The notes under the pieces are model-generated. The model was given only the letters and a program-made list of their open reading frames with translations, was not told where the DNA came from and searched no databases. From the NCBI RefSeq assembly GCF_900106855.1, contig NZ_FNWI01000004.1, positions 2,046,001-2,110,000 on the forward strand: a DNA stretch of 64,000 nucleotides. The letters are read 5' to 3'. The first letter of the stretch is position 1. Every line of letters starts with the position of its first letter. Both the position numbers and the translations under genes were made by a program. Below are positions 33,714-41,805 of this stretch, in pieces. This DNA comes from Varibaculum massiliense (GTDB lineage: Bacteria; Actinomycetota; Actinomycetes; Actinomycetales; Actinomycetaceae).

Positions 33714-33911
33714 TTTGCTATATCTGCAGTAGCTAATGAACAGGCATTAGCACCAATAAACGCGGGGAATAACTTTTTCCTCCCGCCCAAGAATTCGGAA
33801 AACGCCAAGGCATTTTCCGAATTCTTATGCCCACCGCGCCCACTCGGATAAAAGTTATCCCCCGCGTCTGTAACTGCAGCTCGCTTTGGTATATCTGCGG
33901 TAGACATTGAA
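33711..33911. repeat. 30-bp imperfect direct repeats flanking palindromic element copy 2
   Basis: The 30-bp segments at 33711-33740 and 33882-33911 match at 25 of 30 positions; both start CGCTTTG and contain TATATCTGC. They bracket the nested palindrome at 33761-33866. They could be remnants of a local duplication or of an insertion event, but they are too long for an ordinary target-site duplication. Together with the terminator they fill the gene-free stretch 33620-33956. Confidence 0.7.
33761..33866. repeat. nested palindromic element, copy 2 (106 nt)
   Basis: Outer arms at 33761-33777 (starting CGCGGGGAATAAC) and 33850-33866 pair 16 of 17. Inner arms AAGAATTCGGAAAACG (33789-33804) and CATTTTCCGAATTCTT (33811-33826) pair with one mismatch. 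The C-rich internal stretches are the same as in copy 1 at 19261-19368. The outer arms differ from copy 1 in sequence but keep complementarity. The element lies between convergent genes here too. Confidence 0.9.
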
Positions 33912-33956
33912 GACGAGGAACAGTTATTTCCTGCGTTTTCCGGGAGTAATCGCAGG

Positions 33957-34565
33957 CTAGGCAGGGGACACCGCTAACAGGCGGAAACCTTTCTTCGAGG
34001 CAAGGCGGCGAGTGGGGAAACCTTGCGTACACAGCCACTTTTGCAGCGAATCTGCTCCCAGATTCTTCCCCATTACCAAAATCGCCTCTCCACCGGGTTT
34101 CAATAGTGGCAACCAGGTCAGCAGTAAGTCTTGGAGGGGTTTTTTCCCGATCCTCACCGGAGGGTTAGACCAGATAAGATCGAGCCCGCCACTGGCTTTC
34201 GTAGTCGCCAGAATCTCTTCCGGGCATCCTACCTGTAGGGAGACCCCGGCACGCTGGGCGTTAGTGCGGGTGAGGTCGCGCGCGCGTTCGCTCACGTCCA
34301 CCGCCAAGACCTGTGCAGACGGGCTTAAAAGCCCCAAGGTGATGGCTAGCGGCCCCCAGCCGCATCCTAGATCTAAAAAAGTCCCGACCGCAGGGGGAGT
34401 GGGGGCGCCTGCCAATAAAATCGCAGTTGCCTTATCTAGGTGACGAGCAGAAAAAACTCCTTCGGCGCCCTCTAAACTTAGTTCTTTTCCTGCCAGCGAT
34501 ACTGCAATCCTGGTGCGTTCGGTGGCGTTAGCCGCCGGTTGATTCGTAAAATACTGTTCCATCAC
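33957..34565 (-). CDS. RsmC-like class I SAM methyltransferase
   Basis: The 202-residue protein has the SAM-binding motif FLDLGCGWGPLAITLG and the substrate motif IWSNPPVRIG, a form of the NPPY/F site of N-methyltransferases. It resembles the catalytic half of RsmC, which makes m2G1207 in 16S rRNA; short single-domain versions are common in Gram-positive bacteria. The start could be GTG 34565 or ATG 34562, since they are adjacent. It converges on the membrane gene pair and is divergent from the DUF885 gene. Confidence 0.85.
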   Translation of the reverse strand: MMEQYFTNQPAANATERTRIAVSLAGKELSLEGAEGVFSARHLDKATAILLAGAPTPPAVGTFLDLGCGWGPLAITLGLLSPSAQVLAVDVSERARDLTRTNAQRAGVSLQVGCPEEILATTKASGGLDLIWSNPPVRIGKKPLQDLLLTWLPLLKPGGEAILVMGKNLGADSLQKWLCTQGFPTRRLASKKGFRLLAVSPA

Positions 34566-34581
34566 CTCTAGACTATTGTTT

Positions 34582-34610
34582 TTGCCCTCTTAATGCGCGG
34601 AGGTCATAAT
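34582..34610 (+). promoter_or_regulatory. promoter of DUF885 gene
   Basis: TTGCCC (34582-34587) and CATAAT (34605-34610) are 17 bp apart. A start at about 34617 excludes the upstream ATG 34593 as the translation start of the next gene. Confidence 0.45.
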
Positions 34611-34691
34611 ATAGGGCTAGCTATGCCTGCCAGGCGCCGAACTAACCCGGCAGATACAGGTAGGTGTAAATCGAAAGGAAGGCGGTGCGGG

Positions 34692-36374
34692 GTGGAAACG
34701 GAAGTCACCCAAATCGACAACGTGCTCAACCAGTACGTTACCGCCTACGCCCGGATAGATTCGTTTAAGGCAACCGAATGGGGAATCTCGGGGTATGATG
34801 CTTTCTTGCCAGATTATTCCCCTCCCGGAATTTCAGAACGCTACAACCTGCGTAAAGATACTTTGGCGCGAGTAGCAAAAACCCCTAAGAGTAGTGCTCG
34901 GGAGCTAAGAGAATCCGAAGGATTCACTCTGCTTGCCCGCGCCGAACAAGAAAAATTCGAATCCGGGTTCTTAGCCTCCGAAATCAGTGGCACTAACTCT
35001 CCTATTCAGGTCTTTGCGGAAACCTTCAAACTGATGGACGTAACCTCCGAGGCGGGAGTGGGCAACTTGACCCGCAGATTCTTGGCGCTACCGCAAGCTT
35101 TCGAGGGGTTGCGCACCACTATGCGGGAATCTAGGGATCGCGGTTACGTATTCCCGCAAGAAGCCTTGGAGATGGTGCTGGGACAAGCGCAGATACTGTC
35201 TGACCCAGGGCATGGTATTTATCAGGGGAAACGCGCAGAAATGAGCGATACCCGACTTTCCCAAATGGGGGAGCGCGCCTTCGAGAGAGGAATAACCACT
35301 GCCCAAGCTGCATTTTCTGAAATGGCGAGCTTTTTGCAGCAGGAAATCCTGCCCACCTGTTCGCCAATCGGATTGATAGACCCCCACTCCTATTTCATCT
35401 CCCTGCTCTGCGTGGGGGACAGTGAACCAGACCCGGCTGATCTTTTCGAAACAGCTAGCGAAGATTTAGTTCGCCTGAGAGCCCGATGCGATCAGTTGCG
35501 CAGTGAACTGGGGGATAAACGCGCCTATCGGCTCTCTGACCTAGAGATTGCTGACGGATTTAATGTGCTGACTTGGGCGATGGAGGACGCGTGGGACGCT
35601 TTTCGCACCAACGTAGATCCGGAGTTAGCTGAGTTGGTTAGCCCCCAGGAATCTCCCCTTAAATGGGAAAACGATCCGTACGGATGTCTAGTCCACCCCT
35701 ACTATCCAGCGGGAGTTAGCCTGTCTAACAGTTCGCGGGTTCTTCCCCGTAAATGTGCAGCCAGCCGGGCGCCGCACGCATACCAAAGCAGTGAAAATCC
35801 GGCAGCTATTAGCGGCAGCGCTTTTGATTCTTTCCTAGAAATTGATGATACCTATTACGCGCTAGCCGCTCTGGAGAAAGGAATACCCGGCAGTCATCTC
35901 TACTCGCGAGCGCGAGAGGCTTACGGGGCTAATCTATTTACGCGGATTGCCGCCCATTTGCCGGCCTCCAACCTGGGATGGGATCTTTTTGCCCTAGAAA
36001 TGGCTCCAGAACTTTGGGATATTCCCACAGAAATTAGTTTGTTGATTCAGGAACGCATTATGCGCTATGTGGCGCTAGCCTTAGCTGATCTGCAATTATA
36101 TGGCGGTCAGGGGGAAGGTAAGTCTGCTTGGGGGCTTTCGGAAGCAATCGCCTACCTTGACGATACGGTTTCTGATCCCTGGAACCAGGTGCTACTGCGT
36201 CAGCGTTACCTGGGGATTCCCGCTCTGAGTCTGGCTCCCTGGTACGGTTGGCGTCACTGGCAGCAAGCCTATCGCCAATTCCAAGCCTCCGGGGGCAAGG
36301 GGTTTGGCGATTTCGTGCGGAAGGTAGCTCCGGCAGGAGCGGTACATTTTAAAGTTATTCAGCAGATGCTCTAA
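34692..36374 (+). CDS. DUF885 family protein, possibly inactive
   Basis: DUF885 proteins are helical, peptidase-like proteins of poorly known role. The 560-residue product has the family order and length. In active-looking members the C-terminal half carries PGHH and EGWALYAE motifs. Here the matching places read GIPGSHLYSR and LGWDLFALEM, so one His and one Glu of the presumed zinc site are missing. It may be non-catalytic or divergent. I chose GTG 34692 because AAGGAAGG (34676-34683) lies about 8 nt upstream; ATG 34623 is an alternative if the message is leaderless. The gene stands alone. Confidence 0.75.
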   Translation: METEVTQIDNVLNQYVTAYARIDSFKATEWGISGYDAFLPDYSPPGISERYNLRKDTLARVAKTPKSSARELRESEGFTLLARAEQEKFESGFLASEISGTNSPIQVFAETFKLMDVTSEAGVGNLTRRFLALPQAFEGLRTTMRESRDRGYVFPQEALEMVLGQAQILSDPGHGIYQGKRAEMSDTRLSQMGERAFERGITTAQAAFSEMASFLQQEILPTCSPIGLIDPHSYFISLLCVGDSEPDPADLFETASEDLVRLRARCDQLRSELGDKRAYRLSDLEIADGFNVLTWAMEDAWDAFRTNVDPELAELVSPQESPLKWENDPYGCLVHPYYPAGVSLSNSSRVLPRKCAASRAPHAYQSSENPAAISGSAFDSFLEIDDTYYALAALEKGIPGSHLYSRAREAYGANLFTRIAAHLPASNLGWDLFALEMAPELWDIPTEISLLIQERIMRYVALALADLQLYGGQGEGKSAWGLSEAIAYLDDTVSDPWNQVLLRQRYLGIPALSLAPWYGWRHWQQAYRQFQASGGKGFGDFVRKVAPAGAVHFKVIQQML

Positions 36375-36492
36375 CTGAGAAAACCTAGCTCAGACCGTGT
36401 TTTTATAGATGCGAGCCAGGTAAAATGGTAGTGCATCCTCCTGCTAATAAACCTTTCGAGAAAGATGACGCTGCTAGAGAAAAGCGGAGATT

Positions 36493-36532
36493 ATTTCAGC
36501 TTATTTTACCAGAGATCATTTCAGCTTATTTT
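36493..36532 (+). repeat. 15-bp direct repeat upstream of first oligopeptide-binding gene
   Basis: ATTTCAGCTTATTTT occurs at 36493-36507 and exactly again at 36518-36532, 25 bp apart. It lies about 100 bp before the binding-protein gene in an AT-rich upstream region (36375-36631). It could be a tandem regulator site or the trace of a small duplication. Confidence 0.6.
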
Positions 36533-36631
36533 GGAAAAATAAAAGCTAAACGCGCACAATATCAACTAATAGTAATAAGTCGGTATTATTAAAGTTAATA
36601 TTTTCAGTTTTCAGAAAGGCTAAGGATAACT

Positions 36632-38233
36632 ATGCGCAGTCGTTGGCTTCCCCTAGCAGTCCTGGCAGCGGCCCTGCTTGCCGGCGGGTCTTTGAGTGCT
36701 TGTAGCAGTAATAACTCGCAAGAAAACGCCGTAGACCGGGTGTTAATTAACGGAGAGGAACCCGCGCGGGGGCTAATTCCTGCCGCTGCCGATGACGATG
36801 CCGGAATTAAGATTATTGATCTTCTTTTTGCGGGGTTAGTTACCTACGATCAGCAGGGGAAAGTAGTAAATGACGTGGCGCGGGAAATCACTGATTCTCC
36901 CGATCATAAAACCTGGACCATCCAGATGAACACTGACCGGAAGTTTTCTGATGGCACCCCGGTGTTGGCCAAGAACTATGTGCGTGCCTGGAAAGCCTCG
37001 GCGGCGCAAAAATTGGGAGCCACCACCGCTTTTGAAGCAATTGATGGCGCGGAAGATGATGGCACCGGAAACCTTAGCGGAGTAATGGCGAACGGTGACT
37101 ACAAAATAACTATTAAGCTGAAACGACCGGTGGCTGACTTTTCTAATCGCCTGGGAATCAATGGTTTTTACCCGCTACCGGACAGCGCTTTTGACGGACA
37201 GGGGAAAATCAAAAAAGAGTTCGGGCAAAAACCGGTGGGGAATGGTCCTTATACCCTGGTCAGTTGGGAGCCCTCCAGTCGGATTCTACTAGATAAATCC
37301 ACCACCTATCGGGGGGTACGCCAGGCGGACAACGCCGGTATTGAAGTGAAAATTTATGCCGATCTTTCTGCTGCCTACCAGGATTTATTAGCTGGAAATC
37401 TGGATGTTTTAGATCAAATCCCAGATGGGGAACTTCCTAATGCTCCCAAAGATTTGGGAAAGAACCGCAAGAGCGCAGTACAAGCCAGTATGCAAACCTT
37501 GGATATTGACTACCAGACCAAACATTTTTCTGGGGAAGAAGGAAAGCTACGTCGTCAAGCCATCTCTCAGGCGATAAATCGGGAAGAAATCATCAAAACC
37601 ATCTTTTATAACACCCGGAAAGCTGCTACTGATTTCTTACCTCCCCAAATCTTGGGACATACGGATACCGGTGCTAAGAACCAGGTAGTTAAATTTGATG
37701 CCGAGGCTGCCAAACAGGCGTGGAAGGCTGCCGATGAGATTAGCCCTTGGCAGGGAGAACTGAAAGTTACTTACAACTCCAATGAATCCAATCAGCCCTG
37801 GGTAGATGCGATTTGTAACCAGTTGTCGAACACCCTGGGGGTAAAGGCAGTCGGTGACCCGAAACCTGACTTTAAGACCCTGCTTGAAATGATGGACGAA
37901 CATTCCTTTACCGGACCGTTCCGAATGGGCTGGTCAATGGGGTATCCCTCCCCGAATAATCTGCTGGCGGGACGCTACGTTAAAGGTGGCAACGGCAATA
38001 AAATGAGCTACGAAAACCCCGCATACACGGAGCTTTTGACGAGGGCGCAGGCTGCTGATACTCCCGAAGCGGCAGGTAAGCTCTATCAGCAGGCGCAAAC
38101 ACTGCTACTAGATGATTTGCCTTCGATTCCGCTCTGGTCGCCCAGTTCTAATATCGGTTTTAGCCAGTATGTGGGCAATGTGACCACCGATTGGAAAGGT
38201 GAGGTAGCTTTTCATAAAGTTACGAAGAAATAA
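36632..38233 (+). CDS. oppA: oligopeptide ABC transporter binding lipoprotein (OppA-type, 1)
   Basis: This is a cluster C solute-binding protein of 533 residues. The signal peptide ends in lipobox LSAC (Cys24). The SBP_bac_5 region contains RKFSDGTPVLAKNYVRAWKA and GNGPYTLVSWE, typical of OppA/DppA. It is a paralogue of the protein at 39999: both share LRRQA(I/L)S-AI-R and the DWV/PWVDA...NQL region. An amino acid permease gene follows after 17 nt. It probably feeds the oppBCDF transporter downstream. Confidence 0.92.
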   Translation: MRSRWLPLAVLAAALLAGGSLSACSSNNSQENAVDRVLINGEEPARGLIPAAADDDAGIKIIDLLFAGLVTYDQQGKVVNDVAREITDSPDHKTWTIQMNTDRKFSDGTPVLAKNYVRAWKASAAQKLGATTAFEAIDGAEDDGTGNLSGVMANGDYKITIKLKRPVADFSNRLGINGFYPLPDSAFDGQGKIKKEFGQKPVGNGPYTLVSWEPSSRILLDKSTTYRGVRQADNAGIEVKIYADLSAAYQDLLAGNLDVLDQIPDGELPNAPKDLGKNRKSAVQASMQTLDIDYQTKHFSGEEGKLRRQAISQAINREEIIKTIFYNTRKAATDFLPPQILGHTDTGAKNQVVKFDAEAAKQAWKAADEISPWQGELKVTYNSNESNQPWVDAICNQLSNTLGVKAVGDPKPDFKTLLEMMDEHSFTGPFRMGWSMGYPSPNNLLAGRYVKGGNGNKMSYENPAYTELLTRAQAADTPEAAGKLYQQAQTLLLDDLPSIPLWSPSSNIGFSQYVGNVTTDWKGEVAFHKVTKK

Positions 38234-38250
38234 CTAACTCGGAGGTAACA

Positions 38251-39765
38251 GTGGCCAATAACCAGGTTTCTTCAAATAACAATCCACAATCGGAAGAAGC
38301 CCCTCGTCTTCACCGCAAGCTAAAGGCGCGTCACCTCAACATGATCGCCATCGGGGGAGCGATCGGTACCGGACTCTTTGTAGCCTCCGGGGGTACCATC
38401 ACCGGAGCAGGTCCGGGGGGCGCCCTGGTCGCTTATGGAGCCATTGGCGTCATGGTGTTCTTCTTGATGCAGTCGCTGGGGGAGATGGCCACCTATTGTC
38501 CAACCTCGGGCGCATTTGAAGTCTTCGCCACCCGCTACGTTTCCAAATCCTTCGGGTTCGCGCAAGGCTGGAACTATTGGTATAACTGGGCGATTACGGT
38601 GGCAGCAGAGCTAGTGGCCGCTACTATCGTGATGCAATACTGGTTCCCAGAATCGGTAGTTCCGGCTTGGGTTTGGTCACTGTTGTTCCTGGTAATCCTA
38701 TTTGTTCTTAACGCCTTCACTGTCCGCGGTTTCGGGGAATCAGAATTCTGGTTTGCCTCCATCAAGGTAGTAACCGTGATTGTCTTCCTGGTGCTGGGGC
38801 TGCTGATGGTAATCGGGATTCTAGGAGGAGAATCCCCGGGATTTACCAACTTCACCCGGGGAGACGCCCCCTTTGTCAATGGCTTTTGGGGCATTATGGG
38901 GGTCTTCATGATTGCGGGTTTCTCTTTCCAAGGAACGGAGATGATTGGGATTGCCGCTGGGGAAACCCAGGATCCAGAAACTAACGTTCCCCGCGCTACT
39001 CGGGCAGTGTTTGTACGCATCTTGCTGTTCTATATCGGCGCGATTGCGGTTATCGCTTTCCTGATTCCCTACACTGACCCCGCCCTTTTGCAGGGAGCCA
39101 GCGCGGACTCGGATACTACCCAGGGCTTTACCGAGGCGGTCACCAAGTCTCCGTTTACCTTACTCTTTGAACGAGCTGGGATTGCGATTGCGGCAGGGGT
39201 TATGAACGCGGTTATCTTAACTTCGATTCTTTCTGCCGGTAACTCCGGTATGTATGTAGCTACCCGGATGCTCTATTCGCTAGCCAAAGAAAAGAAAGCA
39301 CCCCAGATTTTTGCCCGCCTAACCAGGCATGGAGTTCCCATTGTGGCGCTGATTTTCACTTCTTTGATGGGGGCGCTTTGCTTTGCTACCTCGCGGGTAG
39401 GTACCGGTCAGGTTTATGTGTGGCTAGTTAATGCCTCCGGGCTTGCCGGTTTTATTACCTGGATGGGAATTGCCTGGTCACACTATTGTTTCCGTCGGGC
39501 ATACAAGGCACAGGGGAAACCGGTGGAGGAGCTACCCTATAAGGCACTTTTCTATCCTGCCGGACCGATTATCGCCCTGATAATGTGTGCCATCGTGGTA
39601 GTAGGTCAGTCCTTGGACGTGATTACCGGGGAGTTCTCTATATTGAGTTTCTTAGGGATTTACATAGGTTTGATTTTCTTCCTGGCGCTGTGGATTGGAC
39701 ACAAACTGGTTACCCGCTGTCCCGCAGTTAAACCGGAAGAAGCTGATTTATCGCGCCACGTATAG
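38251..39765 (+). CDS. amino acid permease, APC superfamily (LysP/AroP/GabP-like)
   Basis: This secondary transporter of 504 residues has about 12 membrane segments. The first conserved stretch, LNMIAIGGAIGTGLFVASG, is the amino acid:cation symporter signature. GFSFQGTEMIGIAAGE is the conserved helix 6 region. The start GTG 38251 has GGAGG 7-8 nt upstream. Substrate, probably lysine or another basic or neutral amino acid, cannot be fixed. Its place between two peptide-binding protein genes suggests coordinated uptake or export of peptide-derived amino acids. Confidence 0.9.
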   Translation: MANNQVSSNNNPQSEEAPRLHRKLKARHLNMIAIGGAIGTGLFVASGGTITGAGPGGALVAYGAIGVMVFFLMQSLGEMATYCPTSGAFEVFATRYVSKSFGFAQGWNYWYNWAITVAAELVAATIVMQYWFPESVVPAWVWSLLFLVILFVLNAFTVRGFGESEFWFASIKVVTVIVFLVLGLLMVIGILGGESPGFTNFTRGDAPFVNGFWGIMGVFMIAGFSFQGTEMIGIAAGETQDPETNVPRATRAVFVRILLFYIGAIAVIAFLIPYTDPALLQGASADSDTTQGFTEAVTKSPFTLLFERAGIAIAAGVMNAVILTSILSAGNSGMYVATRMLYSLAKEKKAPQIFARLTRHGVPIVALIFTSLMGALCFATSRVGTGQVYVWLVNASGLAGFITWMGIAWSHYCFRRAYKAQGKPVEELPYKALFYPAGPIIALIMCAIVVVGQSLDVITGEFSILSFLGIYIGLIFFLALWIGHKLVTRCPAVKPEEADLSRHV

Positions 39766-39933
39766 GCGATAACAAGTAGAAATACCACACTGCTTTGGCT
39801 GGGGATTTCCCGGGAAATAATTCCTTAAAGCCTGAGTGAAAGCTATCCTAGCAGTTATTGCTTAGCCAAGTGCAAGTCGAAAAAATCTTGGGATTTTGTA
39901 AAAAATCCAAGCTGCAATGCTATATTTGGCTGT

Positions 39934-39970
39934 AATCGTGTAAACGATTTTGCTGATACATCAGCTTTTT
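39934..39970 (+). promoter_or_regulatory. two adjacent palindromes in oppA2 leader
   Basis: AATCGT-GTAA-ACGATT (39934-39949) and GCTGAT-AC-ATCAGC (39952-39965) are perfect inverted repeats; the second is followed by TTTTT (39966-39970). They lie 29 nt before the gene start. They could be operators or a weak attenuator. A -10-like TATATT lies near 39921. The rest of 39766-39998 holds no gene. Confidence 0.45.
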
Positions 39971-39998
39971 AATGTAAGCAACAAGCTTGGAGGCAATA

Positions 39999-41657
39999 GT
40001 GAAACGACGGGGCGCATTGGCCCTTGCATCTGCACTTGCTTTTTCCCTGGGACTAGCCGGCTGCTCCAATGGCGACGGTGGCTCTTCCGCAGCTAAAGCA
40101 GATGACAAAGGGATTATTACTGTAAACACCGTAGAACCTCAAAATCCCCTGATTCCTACTTCTACTAATGAAACCGGTGGCGGGCGCGTTCTAGACGCGC
40201 TCTTCTCTGGCCTGGTCTATTACGAACCTAAGACTGGCGAAGCCAAGAACGAACTGGCCGAGTCGATTGAATCTAAAGATCAGGTAGTTTGGACCATTAA
40301 GCTAAAGAAGGACGCCAAGTTCTCCGATGGCTCGCCGATTAAGGCCGACAATTACATCAATGCCTGGAACTACGGGGCAAACCCGAAGAACGCGCAAATG
40401 TCTTCCTCTTTCTTCGAGGTTATTAAGGGCTTTACTCCTGGTCCGGAAGAAGAAGGAGCCGAAGCTCCCGATGTTCCGGAACTGTCGGGACTAAAGAAGA
40501 TTGATGATTACACTTTCGAGGTAACTCTTAACCAGCCGACTTCTGACTTCGCGCTGCGTCTAGGCTACTCCGCCTATGCACCGCTGCCGGATGTGGCTTT
40601 CAAAGATATGAAAGCCTTCGGCCAGAACCCCACGGTTACCTCCGGTCCCTACACCCTCAAGGACAAGGGCTGGCACCACAATGAGTCTATTGAACTGGTA
40701 AAGAACGACAAATACGTCGGTCCCCGCGAAGCTAAGAATGGTGGGTTAACCTTCAAGATTTACACCAAGTCTGAAGCCGCCTATGCCGATGTGCAGTCTG
40801 GTCAGCTAGACGTACTAGATGATGTTCCAGCTGCCTCTATGAGCAACTTCCAGACTGATTTCCCTGACTCTAACGTTAATAAGCCGGTGGCTATTTTCCA
40901 GTCCTTCACGATTCCGGATCGGCTAAAGCACTTCGGAATGGATGAAGAAGGCCGCCTGCGTCGTCAAGCGCTCTCTTACGCTATTGATCGCGCCAGTATC
41001 TGTGAAAAGATCTTCCAGAAGACGCGGGTACCGGCGAAAGATTTCACCTCTCCAGCCATGCCTAACTATGACAAGGTTATGAAGCAGGTAAAGGGTGCGG
41101 AAGTGCTGAAGTTTGATAAAGCCAAGGCTAAGGAACTGTGGGCGAAAGCTGACGCTATTTCCAAGTTTGATGGCAAGTTCACCATTGGATATAACTCTGA
41201 CTCCTCCCACAAAGACTGGGTAGATGCGGTTACTAACCAGCTCAAGACCAACCTAGGTATTGATGCGGTCGGCGATCCTTACCCGGACTTCAAGGGCTTG
41301 CGCGATGCCATTACCCAGGAAACCATCAAGGGTGCATTCCGCTCTGGTTGGCAGGCTGACTACCCGGGTATGAGCAACTTCTTGGAGCCCCTATACTCTA
41401 AGAACGGTAACTCCAACGACGGTAAGTACGACAACGCGCAATTCAACCAGTTGATGCTAGACATTGCGAAGCTGCCGGTAGGTGCGGAGCAGGATAAGAA
41501 GTTTGCGGAAGCACAGTCGATTCTGTTCACCGATCTGCCCGCCATCCCGCTGTGGTACTCCAATGTTCTAGGTGTTTGGAATAAAGATAATGTTTCCAAC
41601 GTTGACTTCAACTGGAAGAGTGAGCCGGTTTACTACCAGATCACTAAGAACGCCTAA
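39999..41657 (+). CDS. oppA: oligopeptide ABC transporter binding lipoprotein (OppA-type, 2)
   Basis: This second SBP_bac_5 protein has about 552 residues. The signal peptide ends in lipobox LAGC, followed by SNGDGGSS. The mature part has AKFSDGSPIKADNYINAWNY and VTSGPYTLKDKGWHHNE. GTG 39999 has GGAGG 6 nt upstream; an in-frame TTG at 39987 overlaps that Shine-Dalgarno and is rejected. A strong terminator hairpin follows, so the binding protein is probably made in excess over the permeases. Confidence 0.93.
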   Translation: MKRRGALALASALAFSLGLAGCSNGDGGSSAAKADDKGIITVNTVEPQNPLIPTSTNETGGGRVLDALFSGLVYYEPKTGEAKNELAESIESKDQVVWTIKLKKDAKFSDGSPIKADNYINAWNYGANPKNAQMSSSFFEVIKGFTPGPEEEGAEAPDVPELSGLKKIDDYTFEVTLNQPTSDFALRLGYSAYAPLPDVAFKDMKAFGQNPTVTSGPYTLKDKGWHHNESIELVKNDKYVGPREAKNGGLTFKIYTKSEAAYADVQSGQLDVLDDVPAASMSNFQTDFPDSNVNKPVAIFQSFTIPDRLKHFGMDEEGRLRRQALSYAIDRASICEKIFQKTRVPAKDFTSPAMPNYDKVMKQVKGAEVLKFDKAKAKELWAKADAISKFDGKFTIGYNSDSSHKDWVDAVTNQLKTNLGIDAVGDPYPDFKGLRDAITQETIKGAFRSGWQADYPGMSNFLEPLYSKNGNSNDGKYDNAQFNQLMLDIAKLPVGAEQDKKFAEAQSILFTDLPAIPLWYSNVLGVWNKDNVSNVDFNWKSEPVYYQITKNA

Positions 41658-41697
41658 AGACAACGAAAAAAGTTAATACTGCAAGTAAATGCAGGCT

Positions 41698-41750
41698 CGG
41701 AGGCGGGTTGGAAGGCAGAAAAATGCCTTTCGACCCGCCTCCGGTTTTTT
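41698..41750 (+). terminator. strong intrinsic terminator between oppA2 and oppB
   Basis: A 20-bp stem (41698-41717 with 41724-41743; two G-U type mismatches) with a 6-nt loop is followed by T6 (41745-41750). It divides the binding-protein gene from the permease genes and would lower read-through. Confidence 0.9.
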
Positions 41751-41805
41751 CCTGGACGCTTTAACGCGATAAGGTTTAACACAGCTTATAGTCAAGGAGA
41801 GACCT

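Noticed and set aside
33668-34038. Minus-strand frames over the palindromic element
   Set aside because: They run through inverted repeats and the terminator with no family match or ribosome site.
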